Shown: positions 46,755 to 56,196, counted from the stretch's first letter. The stretch is DNA of 64,000 nucleotides from Streptomyces justiciae (GCF_015163075.1 NZ_JADDXU010000005.1:1-64000), one strand, 5' to 3'. Translations and numbers: made by a program. The notes: a model not told the origin generated them from the letters alone.

Positions 46755-47957
46755 TCAGTCCTCGTCGTACTCGGGCTCTTCAGGGTGCTCCGCCGGTTCC
46801 GTGACCCAGCCCGCCGACAACACCAGCCGCGAGTGCCGGTGCACGGCGAGGAAGCCGAAGGGGCGGTCGAAGCGGGCGTTGACCCTGGTGGTGATCCAGC
46901 GGAGCTGGGGGACGCCGCCCGCGACCGCGCCGAACGCGGTCACCGCGGCGGCGCGGAACCCCAGGGCGGTGAACCGCGCCATGGCGGACTGCTTGGCCGA
47001 CTCGACGGCCAGCGGGGTCGTGGCGCTGATGTCGGGGAAGTGGCCCCGGCTCGTGTCCATGGCGGTGGTGAGGCCGAAGAGTTTGTGCAGTTCCAGGAGG
47101 TCGTGCAGGGCGCGGATGTCGAAGCCGACCGTCGCCACGTTCAGCGTCGGCGGTTTCGGCTCGGCGGAGCGCACCTTCACCACGTTCAGCCCCGGCCCCA
47201 CCTCCCCGTAGGGCAACTGCGGCCCAGGCAGGACGGTCACCCGCCGCGCGAGGATGTCCACTCCCGCCCCCAGCACCTGCCCCGGCGTCATCCCCTCCTC
47301 GCCGAGCAGCAGATGCACGTCGATCGCGTTGTCGCCGTACACCTTCAGCTCGGTGACATGCCCGGCCGCGGTGTCCGCGACGCCGACCCGGTCGAGCAGG
47401 GCGCTACGGCGGTAAAGCCCGGCCAGCTTCCGGTCCGCCCACGGTCCGGTCTCCGGCCACATCGGCCAGTCCTCGAACGGCCGCAACCACTCCGTCCGCA
47501 ACGCCAACGCACTGGCGAGCACCATCTCGGTGTCCGGCGTCACCTGTACGGGCATCCCCTCAATGAGCCCACCTGTCCGCTTCGCCGCCCACGCGTCCAG
47601 CGCCGCCTTGTCGGCGGCCTTGTCCCCCGTCAGCACCCCGTGCGCCTCCGCCGGCAGCCCCGCCTCCCAGCGCTCCCGCAGCTCCAGCGTCCGCTTGGTC
47701 CACAGCCCGAGGGCCGAGTCAAGGCCGCGCATCCGCCCCATGGCCTCCAGCAACTCCCGCGCGGCGGACGCCGATCGATCCGCAGGCATACCGACGGCCT
47801 CGGCCAGCTCCGCCCGGGCGGCCCCGTCCGCCCCGTCCGCCAGAAAGGCCAGCAGCGGCCAGACACCGGCCGCCGAGAAGACCGTCCCGCCCTCGGAAGC
47901 CCCCGCCCACCGCGCGGTCAGCCCGTTGACCGCCTGAATCGTGGCATTCGTGACCAC
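46755..47957 (-). CDS. Serpin-family protein
   Basis: A 400-residue protein with the serpin fold. Helix-rich N-terminus (VFSAAGVWPLLAFLADGADG; LAEAVGMPADRSASAARELL), a middle with VLASALALRTEWLRPFED, and the C-terminal serpin signature FDRPFGFLAVHRHSRLVLSAGW. There is no signal peptide, so it is likely cytoplasmic. The reactive-centre loop (FGAVAGGVPQLRWITTRVNA) lacks the usual small-residue hinge pattern, so inhibitory activity is doubtful. GTG 47957 has a GGGGGCGGA site. It converges on the SDR gene and diverges from the DUF4190 gene. Confidence 0.75.
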   Translation of the reverse strand: MVTNATIQAVNGLTARWAGASEGGTVFSAAGVWPLLAFLADGADGAARAELAEAVGMPADRSASAARELLEAMGRMRGLDSALGLWTKRTLELRERWEAGLPAEAHGVLTGDKAADKAALDAWAAKRTGGLIEGMPVQVTPDTEMVLASALALRTEWLRPFEDWPMWPETGPWADRKLAGLYRRSALLDRVGVADTAAGHVTELKVYGDNAIDVHLLLGEEGMTPGQVLGAGVDILARRVTVLPGPQLPYGEVGPGLNVVKVRSAEPKPPTLNVATVGFDIRALHDLLELHKLFGLTTAMDTSRGHFPDISATTPLAVESAKQSAMARFTALGFRAAAVTAFGAVAGGVPQLRWITTRVNARFDRPFGFLAVHRHSRLVLSAGWVTEPAEHPEEPEYDED

Positions 47958-48044
47958 TGTTCCGCCCCCGCTCACCCTGCGCTTACCATGCGCCCAGTCG
48001 TACGACAGTTCGCCACCCCAGTCCGAACCAGGAGCACGGTACCC

Positions 48045-49199
48045 GTGTCCATACCTCCGCCTCCCGGCCCCCACCAGCCCCATGGGCCGTACCCGCCGGG
48101 TCCTTTCACCCCGCCAGGGCCCTGGGGCTACGGCTACGGCGGATACGCGCAGCCCGTGCCCGTCAACGGCGTCGCCATCGCCGCCCTGGTGCTCGGCATC
48201 CTCTGCTTCCTGCCTGCGGTCGGGCTGGTCCTGGGGCTGATCGCGCTCGCGCAGATCAAGAAGAAGGGCGAACGCGGCAAGGGGATGGCGATCGCCGGTT
48301 CCGTGCTGTCCGTCGTCGGGCTCGTGCTGTGGACGGTGTCGCTGTCGACCGGGGTCGTGTCCGACGCCGTGGACGGCTTCAAGGACGCCGCGCGCGGCGA
48401 GGGCACCGCCTACGCGCTCGCCAAGGGCGACTGCTTCGACTCGGGCACCGGCTCCCTCCAGGGCGACGCCTACGACGTCGACGAGGTGCCCTGCACCGGC
48501 GCCCACCACGGCGAGGTGTTCGCCGTCGTCACCCTGCCCTCGGGCTCCTTCCCGGGCGACGACGAGGTGACCGACATGGCCGACGACAAGTGCTACGCCC
48601 TCCAGGAGGACTACGCGATGGACGCGTGGGCCGTACCGGAGAACGTGGACGTGTACTACCTCGTGCCGTCCGAGGACAGCTGGACCTTCGGCGACCGCGA
48701 GATCACCTGCGTCTTCGGTGACGTCGACGAGAAGAAGAGCCTGACCGGCTCGCTGCGCAACGACGCCACCAACCTGGACGCGGACCAGATCGCCTTCCTG
48801 AAGTCGGCCAACGCGCTGGACCGGGTGCTGTACGAGGAGCCCGTGGACTACGCCGAGGACGACCTGTCGGCGAACCGCAAGTGGGCGGGCGAGGTCGGCA
48901 CCGCCCTCGGCGAGCAGGCCGAGGCGCTGCGCGCCCGCTCCTGGCCCGGAGGCAAGGTGGGGGCCATCAGCGACCTCGCCGCCGACCTGGACGCGGCCCG
49001 CAAGGAGTGGGAGAAGGCCGCCGCCGCGAAGAACGTCGACGCGTACTACGAGCACTACGACGCCGGGTACGACTACATCGACGGCGACACCACCGTCACC
49101 GCCCGCAAGGCTCTGGGCCTGGCCACCACGGTGCCGTCGTACGACGAGGACTACGAGGGCGGAGGCGGCGGCGGGGACGCGGGCGAGCTCGATGTGTGA
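48045..49199 (+). CDS. DUF4190 domain membrane protein
   Basis: A 384-residue protein. A Pro/Gly/Tyr-rich N-terminus precedes two membrane helices (VAIAALVLGILCFLPAVGLV; AIAGSVLSVVGLVLWTVSL) with a basic loop of ALAQIKKKGERGKG, the DUF4190 pattern. The outer part has a DUF4352/septum-formation-like Cys pair segment (KGDCFDSGTG; DEVPCTGAHHGEVFAVV; DDKCYALQEDY; REITCVFGD) that may form two disulfides. A coiled-coil-rich end follows. GTG 48045 has an AGGAG site ten bases upstream. The family is widespread in Streptomyces with no fixed function. Confidence 0.78.
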   Translation: MSIPPPPGPHQPHGPYPPGPFTPPGPWGYGYGGYAQPVPVNGVAIAALVLGILCFLPAVGLVLGLIALAQIKKKGERGKGMAIAGSVLSVVGLVLWTVSLSTGVVSDAVDGFKDAARGEGTAYALAKGDCFDSGTGSLQGDAYDVDEVPCTGAHHGEVFAVVTLPSGSFPGDDEVTDMADDKCYALQEDYAMDAWAVPENVDVYYLVPSEDSWTFGDREITCVFGDVDEKKSLTGSLRNDATNLDADQIAFLKSANALDRVLYEEPVDYAEDDLSANRKWAGEVGTALGEQAEALRARSWPGGKVGAISDLAADLDAARKEWEKAAAAKNVDAYYEHYDAGYDYIDGDTTVTARKALGLATTVPSYDEDYEGGGGGGDAGELDV

Positions 49200-49302
49200 T
49201 CGCCGCTATAGCGGGGAGAAAGTGCCTGCGTAAAGCCCGCCGGGGCCACATGTCACTACATCGAGTGATTCTCTGGCCTTTGCTTGCATGGCTCAACCCA
49301 CG

Positions 49303-49330
49303 GTTGCCACGCTGTTGCTGTCTGTACAAC
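49303..49330 (+). promoter_or_regulatory. Predicted promoter of the GntR gene
   Basis: TTGCCA (49303-49308) and TACAAC (49325-49330) are 16 bases apart, about 17 bases before GTG 49347. This gives a very short leader. Confidence 0.45.
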
Positions 49331-49346
49331 CTGATGGGAGCGGCCA

Positions 49347-50099
49347 GTGACTTTCGGTGAGCAGCCGGCGTATCTGCGTGTCGCGGGTGATCTCCGCAAG
49401 AAGATCGTCGACGGTTCGCTGCCACCGCACACCCGGCTGCCCTCCCAGGCCAGAATCCGCGAGGAGTACGGCGTCTCGGACACCGTCGCCCTGGAGGCCC
49501 GCAAGGTGCTGATGGCCGAGGGCCTGGTCGAGGGCCGCTCCGGCTCCGGGACGTACGTCCGTGAGCGCCCGGTGCCCCGCAGGGTCGCCCGCTCCGGCTT
49601 CCGCCCGGACGGCGGCGCCACGCCCTTCCGCCAGGAGCAGGCGGACGGCGACGCGCGCGGCACCTGGGAGTCCAGCAGCCGGCAGGCGGAGGCCAGCGTC
49701 GCCGTCGCCGAGCGGCTCGCGATCCGCCCCGGTGACCGCGTGATGTGCACCAAGTACGTCTACCGGGACAACGGCGAGCCGATGATGCTCTCCACCTCCT
49801 GGGAACCCCTCGCGGTCACCGGCCGCACCCCGGTGATGCTCCCCGAGGAGGGCCCGCTGGGCGGCATGGGCGTCGTCGAGCGCATGGCGGCCATCGACGT
49901 GATCGTGGACAACGTCACCGAGGAGGTCGGCGCCCGCCCCGGCCTCGCCGAGGAACTCCTCGCCCTGGGCGGCGTCCCCGGCCATGTCGTCGTGGTCGTC
50001 CACCGCACGTTCTACGCCTCCGGCCGCCCCGTGGAGACGGCCGACGTGGTCATCCCGGCCGACCGCTACCGGGTCGCGTACCACCTTCCGGTGAAGTAG
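49347..50099 (+). CDS. GntR-family (HutC subfamily) regulator
   Basis: A 250-residue regulator. The winged helix is at the N-terminus (RVAGDLRKKIVDGSLPPHTR; REEYGVSDTVALEARKVLMA; VEGRSGSGTYVRERPVPRR). The C-terminal UTRA domain (ERLAIRPGDRVMCTKYVYRD; VVVVHRTFYASGRPVETADV; DRYRVAYHLPVK) binds an effector, often a sugar phosphate or metabolite. Targets cannot be named; no operon partner is adjacent. GTG 49347 follows GGGAG. A terminator hairpin follows the gene. Confidence 0.88.
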   Translation: MTFGEQPAYLRVAGDLRKKIVDGSLPPHTRLPSQARIREEYGVSDTVALEARKVLMAEGLVEGRSGSGTYVRERPVPRRVARSGFRPDGGATPFRQEQADGDARGTWESSSRQAEASVAVAERLAIRPGDRVMCTKYVYRDNGEPMMLSTSWEPLAVTGRTPVMLPEEGPLGGMGVVERMAAIDVIVDNVTEEVGARPGLAEELLALGGVPGHVVVVVHRTFYASGRPVETADVVIPADRYRVAYHLPVK

Positions 50100-50111
50100 C
50101 GCACACCTTTA

Positions 50112-50144
50112 CGGCTGTTGCCCCGGACGCCGGGTCAACAGCCG
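50112..50144 (+). terminator. Hairpin terminator after the GntR gene
   Basis: A 9-bp stem, CGGCTGTTG with CAACAGCCG, encloses a further CCGG pair. It begins 13 bases after the stop at 50099. Confidence 0.7.
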
Positions 50145-50396
50145 CCCCTTCGAACGCCGTTGGATTCTGGCCGTTCTCGCAGGTGGCCCCCTACGCGCGC
50201 ATACGCCTCTGACCGGACGCATCGACCCCTGCGCACGGCGCGTTCGCCTCCGCACGCCCCCCTCGTTCTGGCCGGTTGCGTACCTCTTTGTGAAAAGGCG
50301 TATTCGCTGCGTAAAGGTTAGGCGTAGGCTCGGGCATATGCGGATTGCGGTTTCCTTAGCGGGCGGGGCGTTGTCGGGAAGGAGCAGTGGGGGGCG

Positions 50397-50588
50397 ATGA
50401 ACGACAGCACGATCACTCTTCCCTGGCTCGTCATACGACAGGACGACAACGGCAACCGCTACCGCGTGGGCCGCTACGCCACCCGCGCCGAGGCCCAGAA
50501 GATCGCCGACAGCCTCGACGACCGCGGCCACAAGCAGCTGTACTGGGTCGAACGCATCGGCCAGAACGGCGACGCCACCCGCAACTGA
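50397..50588 (+). CDS. Small SPOR-domain-like protein
   Basis: A 63-residue cytoplasmic protein. The pattern RQDDNGNRYRVGRYATRAEA and QKIADSLDDRGHKQLYWVER matches the short actinobacterial proteins annotated as SPOR-domain-like, though too short to be a full SPOR domain. A Trp near the start (PWLVIRQDD) is typical. ATG 50397 follows GTGGGGGGCG. The 297-base region upstream of it holds the GntR terminator and a probable promoter around 50290-50330 (TTGTGA, then TAGGCGTAGGCT). No cofactor motif is present. Confidence 0.65.
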   Translation: MNDSTITLPWLVIRQDDNGNRYRVGRYATRAEAQKIADSLDDRGHKQLYWVERIGQNGDATRN

Positions 50589-50619
50589 CCGAGCCCCGGC
50601 CTCCCGTAGGCTCCGCCCC

Positions 50620-51021
50620 ATGACCGAACGCACCCTGGTGGTAGGAGCCGCCCTCCTCGACGCAGGCCGCCTCCTGGCCGCCCGCCGCAGCGCCCCACCC
50701 GAGTTGGCGGGCCGCTGGGAACTCCCGGGCGGCAAGGTGGAACCGGGCGAGTCCCCGGAGGCCGCCCTGGTGCGAGAACTCCGCGAGGAGCTGGGGGTGG
50801 AGACGGAGGTGGGGGACCGGGTCCCGGGCGAGTGGCCCCTTCGGGTTCCGTACGTCCTCCAGGTCTGGACGGCTCGCCTGCTGCCCGGCTCTCCGGACCC
50901 CAAGCCCCTTCAGGACCATGACGAACTCCGCTGGTTGAGCCGGGATGAGCTGTGGGACGTGCCGTGGTTGGACCAGGACATCCCGGCAGTCAGAGAAGTG
51001 GCGACCAGGTCGCTCACCTAG
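50620..51021 (+). CDS. NUDIX hydrolase (MutT-like)
   Basis: A 133-residue NUDIX enzyme. The NUDIX box is GGKVEPGESPEAALVRELRE followed by ELGV, with the catalytic Glu residues in RELREELG. The N-terminal sheet (LVVGAALLDAGRLLAARRSA) and the C-terminus (LDQDIPAVREVATRSLT) complete it. It hydrolyses nucleoside diphosphate derivatives; the closest role is 8-oxo-dGTP cleansing, but substrate choice is open. It begins 31 bases after the SPOR-like gene. Its stop TAG lies inside dispersed repeat copy B. Confidence 0.88.
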   Translation: MTERTLVVGAALLDAGRLLAARRSAPPELAGRWELPGGKVEPGESPEAALVRELREELGVETEVGDRVPGEWPLRVPYVLQVWTARLLPGSPDPKPLQDHDELRWLSRDELWDVPWLDQDIPAVREVATRSLT

Positions 51022-51099
51022 GGGCGCGGGGAACTGCGCGACCAGCCACGACGAACCCGCACCCGCCCGACAACCAGGCACCCCGAGCTCTTAGGCGCC
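51015..51099. repeat. Dispersed intergenic repeat, copy B
   Basis: About 85 bases aligning with copy A at 19991-20076. The first seven bases (CACCTAG) form the last codon and stop of the NUDIX gene. Identity is high at both ends (GGGGCGCGGGGAACTGCGCG; TAGGCGCC) and lower in the middle. Confidence 0.65.
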
Positions 51100-51165
51100 C
51101 GGCGTACCCCCGTTCGCACCACAGTGCGCCCCGCCACACGGTAATCCCCACCGGATATCGGGTAT

Positions 51166-51618
51166 GTGCCCATTAACCCCACGAAACCGGACATGGGTGT
51201 GGCCTGGGAAGTGATCGGCGTGATCGACACCGAAGGCGACTGCGCCGAGTGGTCGTTCCCCGCGGACCCCGGCGCCGTACGCGCCGCCCGCGGAGCCGTC
51301 CGCGGACGACTGCGTGACTGGGACCTCGACAGCATGGCCGACCTCACCGCCCTGCTGGTGAGCGAGCTGGTCACCAACTCCCTGCGGCACGCCACCGGCC
51401 CGATCGGCGTCCGCCTCGTCCGCCCCACCGGCCTCGACGCCGTCCTGCTGGTGGAGGTCTCCGACCCGCTCCCGGACCCGCCCCGCGAGCGCGTCGCGCT
51501 GCCCGAGGACGAGAGCGGACGGGGTCTCCAGCTGGTCGCCCACTCCTCGCGCCGCTGGGGCACCCGCCCCGGCGCGTCCGGGAAGACGGTGTGGTTCGAG
51601 CTCGCGGTGCCGCAGTGA
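51166..51618 (+). CDS. Stand-alone HATPase (RsbW/SpoIIAB-like anti-sigma kinase)
   Basis: A 150-residue ATP-binding protein of the HATPase_c family. Motifs: LTALLVSELVTNSLRHATGP (the N box), LVEVSDPLPDPPRERVALPE (G1 box) and SGRGLQLVAHSSRRWGTRPG (G2/lid), ending ASGKTVWFELAVP. Such proteins bind sigma factors or anti-sigma antagonists and phosphorylate the latter. It lies beside the SpoIIE-type phosphatase at 51904. GTG 51166 has only a weak site; ATG 51193 is an equally good start and would drop nine residues. Confidence 0.85.
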   Translation: MPINPTKPDMGVAWEVIGVIDTEGDCAEWSFPADPGAVRAARGAVRGRLRDWDLDSMADLTALLVSELVTNSLRHATGPIGVRLVRPTGLDAVLLVEVSDPLPDPPRERVALPEDESGRGLQLVAHSSRRWGTRPGASGKTVWFELAVPQ

Positions 51619-51903
51619 ACGCGGCGGTGAACGCCGCAGCGCACCGGGGGCGTACGGGCTGTACGCGTGCGCCCGCACTGTCCACCGTCTGGTTCAGGCC
51701 ACTGGCGGTTGTCGGAGCGCGTGATTCGACTGCGTGTTGGCTGGTTAGAAGACTGGAAGTGTTGTCGCGGTGCGGTCCAAAAAACGCTGGGACCGTGCTG
51801 TGATCGTGAACACCGTGTTGTGCGGCGCCGTAGTGCTGGATACTGCGGGCAGCCGCTGCCGGTGACCGGTGCCGGGCGCGGTGAGCTGGAGGGGACGGTT
51901 CGC

Positions 51904-54507
51904 GTGAGCGAGATACCAGCGAAGGCCACGGAGTCCGAGGACCCGTCGGACGGCGCGAGGTCACAGGCCGCGGGTGAGGCCGTGGCCCCACAGGGTGACG
52001 CCATGTGGCAGAGCAGTCCGCCCGGCTCGATCTACGACTACATCAAGGTCGCGTCCTTCTCCATCGGCCCCGACGGTCTCGTCGACCAGTGGAGCCTGCG
52101 CGCCGAGCAGGTCTTCGGGATTCCCGCCGAGCAGGCGGTCGGCATGGACCCCATCGAGGCGTTCATCGACCCGGACCGGCGCGAGATCGGCCAGCGCAAG
52201 ATGGCCGAGATCCTCGACGGCCGCGAGTGGACCGGCGTCGTCCCGTTCCGGGCCCCGGACGGCGAGGACGGCACCCGCGGGACCGAGGGTCTCGCCGAGG
52301 TCTATGTCATGCCGACGCGGACCGAGGACGGCGCGAAGGCCGCCGTCTGCATCGTCGTCGACGTCCGCACCCTGCGCAGCATCGAGACCGACCTCGCCGC
52401 CTCGCAGTCGATTTTCGGTCAATCTCCGTTCGGCTTCCTGCTGATCGACCCCGACCTGCGGGTGCGCCGCGCCAACCAGCGGTTCGCCACCGTGTTCGGC
52501 GGGACACCGGACGACCACCGGGGCAAGGGCGTCCACGACTACCTGCCGCGCCCCGAGGCCGAGCGGGTGGCGGCCACCCTGCGCCGGGTCCTGGACACCG
52601 GCGACTCCATCACGGACATGCACGTCACGGGCTTCGTGCCGGGCTCCGAGGACCGCCGGCACTGGTCGGTCAACCTCTACCGGGTGCACAGCGGCTCCGG
52701 GCGCCCCATCGGCATCGCCTGGCTCGCCATCGACATCACCGCCCGCCGCCAGGCCGCCCGGGAAGCCGCCGCCGCCCGGCGCAATCTCGCCCTTCTCAAC
52801 GAGGCCGGTGCCCGCATCGGCAACTCCCTCGACCTGGAGACCACCGCCCGCGAACTCCTCGACGTCGTCGTCCCCGGCTTCTGCGACCTGGCGACCGTCG
52901 ACCTCTACCAGGGCCTCCTCGCCGGCGACGAGACCCCGCCCGGGCTCGCCGACGGCAGCGCCGAACTGCGCCGGGTCGCCTTCGCCAGCGCCGTCTCCGA
53001 CGCCCCCTTCGCCGGCTCGGGCCCGCCCATAGCGGTCGGCGCCGTCCACCACTACCCCTTCAACTCGCCCTGCGCGGACGCCCTGCGCACCGCCCGCCCG
53101 CAGTACATCCCGGCCGAGGAGGGCGGCCTCGTGCAGTCCACGCTCGCCGTGCCGATGGTCGCCCACGACACCGTCGTAGGCCTGGCGCAGTTCGCGCGGA
53201 CCAAGGGCAGCGAGCCGTTCGGGGACCGGGACCGGGAGCTGGCCGTCGAGCTGGCGGCGCGGGCCGCGGTCTGTATCGACAACGCGCGGCTGTACCGGCG
53301 GGAGCACGAGCGGGCGCTGATGCTCCAGCGGTCCCTGCTGCCGCCCGGCGACCCGGTCGCCTCCGGCCTCGACATCGCCTGCCGCTACCGGCCCGGCAAC
53401 TCCTCCTCCGACCGGCCCAGCGAGGTCGGCGGCGACTGGTTCGACGTCATTGAACTGCCCGGGCACCGTACGGCGTTGGTGGTCGGGGACGTCATGGGGC
53501 GCGGGCTGCGCGCGGCCGTGGCGATGGGTGAACTCCGGTCCGCCGTCCGCACCCTGGCCCTGCTCGACCTCGAACCGGCGGAAGTCCTCAGCGCGTTGGA
53601 CGAGATCGCGCGCGGGCTGGGCGCGCCCGGCGGGGTCCAGCAGGCCACCCGGGCCGCGCGTCGGCCCCGCGAGGCCGACCTGTCCGAGGTGTACCTGGCG
53701 ACGTGCGTGTACGCCGTCTACGACTCGGTCACCCGCCGCTGCACCTTCGCCAACGCCGGTCATCTGCCGCCCGTCCTCGTCGAACCCGGCGAGGCGGCGC
53801 TGATGCTCGACGTCCCGCCGGGCATGCCGCTCGGCGTCGGCGGGGAGCCCTTCGAGGAGGTCGAGGTCGAACTCCCCGAGGGCGCCCTGCTCGCGCTCTA
53901 CACGGATGGACTGGTCGAAAGCCGCGATCACCCCCTCGACGAGGGCCTCCAGGCGTTCGTAGGGGCGCTGACCGATCCGGCCCGCCCCCTGGAGGACGTC
54001 TGCGACCACGTCCTCAACACCCTCGACACCCACCACGGCGAGGACGACATCGCGCTGCTGATGGCCCGCGTCCAGGGCCTGCCCGTCGACTCCGTCGGCG
54101 ACTGGACCCTGCCGCGCGAGCCGCGCAGCGTGGGCCGGGCGCGGGAGTACGCGCGCGGGCAGCTGCTCAGCTGGGACCTGGAACCGCTGGTCGACACCAC
54201 GGAACTGCTGGTCAGCGAGCTGGTGACCAACGCGCTGCGATACGGCGAGGGCGAGATCAGACTGCGGCTCCTCCTCGACCGCACCCTGGTCTGCGAGGTC
54301 TGGGACTCCGGCCTGGTCCAGCCGCGCCGCCGCCGCGCCCGCGACACCGACGAGGGCGGCCGGGGCCTGCAACTGGTCGGCCTGCTCAGCGCGGCCTGGG
54401 GCTCCCGCCGTACGCCGCGCGGAAAGACGGTGTGGTTCGAACTCCCGCTGCCGGACGGCGAAACGGGCCTGACGGACCCGGCGGAGGCGTTGCTGAGCCT
54501 GTTCTAG
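51904..54507 (+). CDS. PAS-PAS-GAF-SpoIIE phosphatase with C-terminal HATPase
   Basis: An 867-residue signalling protein. PAS 1 covers about residues 40-150 (ASFSIGPDGLVDQWSLRAEQ; FIDPDRREIGQRKMAEILDG). PAS 2 covers about 165-285 (SIFGQSPFGFLLIDPDLRVR; VNLYRVHSGSGRPIGIAWLA). GAF covers about 295-470 (GARIGNSLDLETTARELLDV). SpoIIE/PP2C covers about 480-720 (EVGGDWFDVIELPGHRTALV; DVMGRGLRAAVAMGELRSAV; LLALYTDGLVESRDH). The HATPase (LLVSELVTNALRYGEGEIRL; DEGGRGLQLVGLLSAAWGSR) ends it. GTG 51904 follows GGAGGGGACGG; the frame stays open upstream to 51667 without a better start. It likely senses redox or small-molecule signals and controls an anti-sigma switch. Confidence 0.9.
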   Translation: MSEIPAKATESEDPSDGARSQAAGEAVAPQGDAMWQSSPPGSIYDYIKVASFSIGPDGLVDQWSLRAEQVFGIPAEQAVGMDPIEAFIDPDRREIGQRKMAEILDGREWTGVVPFRAPDGEDGTRGTEGLAEVYVMPTRTEDGAKAAVCIVVDVRTLRSIETDLAASQSIFGQSPFGFLLIDPDLRVRRANQRFATVFGGTPDDHRGKGVHDYLPRPEAERVAATLRRVLDTGDSITDMHVTGFVPGSEDRRHWSVNLYRVHSGSGRPIGIAWLAIDITARRQAAREAAAARRNLALLNEAGARIGNSLDLETTARELLDVVVPGFCDLATVDLYQGLLAGDETPPGLADGSAELRRVAFASAVSDAPFAGSGPPIAVGAVHHYPFNSPCADALRTARPQYIPAEEGGLVQSTLAVPMVAHDTVVGLAQFARTKGSEPFGDRDRELAVELAARAAVCIDNARLYRREHERALMLQRSLLPPGDPVASGLDIACRYRPGNSSSDRPSEVGGDWFDVIELPGHRTALVVGDVMGRGLRAAVAMGELRSAVRTLALLDLEPAEVLSALDEIARGLGAPGGVQQATRAARRPREADLSEVYLATCVYAVYDSVTRRCTFANAGHLPPVLVEPGEAALMLDVPPGMPLGVGGEPFEEVEVELPEGALLALYTDGLVESRDHPLDEGLQAFVGALTDPARPLEDVCDHVLNTLDTHHGEDDIALLMARVQGLPVDSVGDWTLPREPRSVGRAREYARGQLLSWDLEPLVDTTELLVSELVTNALRYGEGEIRLRLLLDRTLVCEVWDSGLVQPRRRRARDTDEGGRGLQLVGLLSAAWGSRRTPRGKTVWFELPLPDGETGLTDPAEALLSLF

Positions 54508-56072
54508 ACGTCCGTGGGCAGGCTGGAGCTGGACTGGGCGCGGCGCCCCCGGCCGCGCGGGCCGCCGAAGCTTGCCGCTGCTCCGTCGTCCAGCAGGATG
54601 CCGCCGAGCACCGCCCCGGCGCCCCCGCTCTCGTGTTCGGCCGCTCCGGCGACGGGGTTGCCGTGCACGCGGACGTCCTGTTCGGCGAGGTCACGGGACT
54701 CGACGGCGAGCGCGTCGGCGGCCACCGGGTCCTCGCCCAGCAACCGCGCCGCCTCCGCCAGCCGGGTGCGGGCCGTGGCCCCCACCGCGCCCCGGTGCGT
54801 CGCGACGAAGTCGTCCGCCCCCGCCACGGCGGCCCTCCCCGCCAGCGCGGCGGCGGCCCCCAGCACCCCGGCCGTGGGCTCCGCGGCGAGCGGCGCGACC
54901 GCCCGCACGATCCGACGCAGGGCGTCGAGCGGGTCGTACGGAGCCCCACTCGCCACCTCGTCCCGTACGAAGGCCAGCACGTTGTCCGCATGCAGAATCC
55001 GGGCCCGCAGCTCGCCGACGGGCACCTGGGCCGCCGAAGACCGCTGCGCCCGCGCGATCTCCGCCTCCGCGCCGGTCAGCGCGGCCGGCACCAGGGCCGC
55101 GGCCCCGGAGAGCTCGGTGCCGAGGCGTTCGACGCCGTGGAGGAAGACGGCGGCCTGGGCGATCGCGCCCTCGGCCGCGCGCAGATGCAGGGCGGCCCGG
55201 TCGTGGGCGGCGAGGTCGCCGGCCTGGCGGGCCTGGTTGAGGCGCAGGGTGGCGAAGACGAGCCGGTCCTTGGCCTGCTCCACGTATCCGGTGACCTCGG
55301 CGACGGCGGCGGGGCCGTACCGGGCGGTCAGATCGGCGAGCAGCGCCTCGACGGCCTGGGTACGTCCGGTGAGCGCCCGGAACCGCGTCTCGGCCAGCCC
55401 CAGTGCCTCACCCGCCCCCTGCTCCAGGCCGCGCAGCTGGTCGACGCCGGCCGCGGCCTCGTCCAGTCGCCGCCCGGCCTCCTCGCAGCGGCCCACGATC
55501 CCGGCGAGCGCGTGCTGCCGGGCCGAGGCCTCCTCCGGTACGCCGTCGTCGTACTGCTGCCGCATCCGGAAGGCGGCCCGCAGCTCGGCCTCCGCGCCCC
55601 GCAGGGCGAGGACGGTGGACACCACCGCGCTCTCCCCGAACCGGGCCTCGACGAAGCCCAGCTCCTCACGGCTGGTGCGGACACTGTCGTCGGCGGCCAC
55701 CAGCAACAACCGCGCCTGCTCGTCCAGTTCGGCGAGCGGTGGCGCTGCCGCGACCGGGGCGGGAACACCGCCGGGGGTGGTCCGGGTGCGGGCCCGCCGC
55801 GTCCGCCGTACGTAGGCGTATCCGGCCACCACCACCGCGGCGCCCACCGCCACGAGCGGCAGCACCAGGTCCGCCGCGGACGACCCTTCCTCGTCCTGTG
55901 CGACCGCCGCCTGTGCGCGCCCGTCCGCCGCCGGAACACGGTGCTCGGTCGTCATCCCCGGCAGCACCAGCCACAGCACGCCGATCAGCACACCCAGCAG
56001 GGCGTGCACGACCCGCACGGATATGTGCGAGGTCGCCCGCCGCGGCCGGCCCCGTATCAAGGATGACGTCAC
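54504..56072 (-). CDS. TPM-family relative lacking the TPM domain
   Basis: A 522-residue protein. A short basic N-terminus and a helix (VHALLGVLIGVLWLVLPGM) are followed by an outside stretch, a second helix (LVLPLVAVGAAVVVAGYAYV) and a long Ala-rich coiled-coil region (EEGFVEARF-type heptads; GYVEQAKDRLVFATLRLNQA; DDFVATHRGAVGATARTRLA). The C-terminal half matches what I remember of actinobacterial TPM-phosphatase-like proteins, but the globular TPM domain expected between the two membrane parts is absent. GTG 56072 is the best start by length. Its stop overlaps that of the phosphatase gene by four bases (CTAG). Confidence 0.65.
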   Translation of the reverse strand: MTSSLIRGRPRRATSHISVRVVHALLGVLIGVLWLVLPGMTTEHRVPAADGRAQAAVAQDEEGSSAADLVLPLVAVGAAVVVAGYAYVRRTRRARTRTTPGGVPAPVAAAPPLAELDEQARLLLVAADDSVRTSREELGFVEARFGESAVVSTVLALRGAEAELRAAFRMRQQYDDGVPEEASARQHALAGIVGRCEEAGRRLDEAAAGVDQLRGLEQGAGEALGLAETRFRALTGRTQAVEALLADLTARYGPAAVAEVTGYVEQAKDRLVFATLRLNQARQAGDLAAHDRAALHLRAAEGAIAQAAVFLHGVERLGTELSGAAALVPAALTGAEAEIARAQRSSAAQVPVGELRARILHADNVLAFVRDEVASGAPYDPLDALRRIVRAVAPLAAEPTAGVLGAAAALAGRAAVAGADDFVATHRGAVGATARTRLAEAARLLGEDPVAADALAVESRDLAEQDVRVHGNPVAGAAEHESGGAGAVLGGILLDDGAAASFGGPRGRGRRAQSSSSLPTDV

Positions 56073-56196
56073 ATTTCGGAGCGTATGAGCAGGAATGCGA
56101 GGGCGCGACCGGGAAGAGAGGAGTGAGGGGACTGGGTGGGCTGGGTGCGTCGAAATCCGGCTGCGGCTGTCGGGGCCGGGTGCCAGGATCGGGCGG

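Noticed and set aside
51961..54372. 803-codon minus-strand frame opposite the SpoIIE sensor
   Set aside because: Unlike any family, while the plus strand shows PAS, GAF, PP2C and ATPase motifs.
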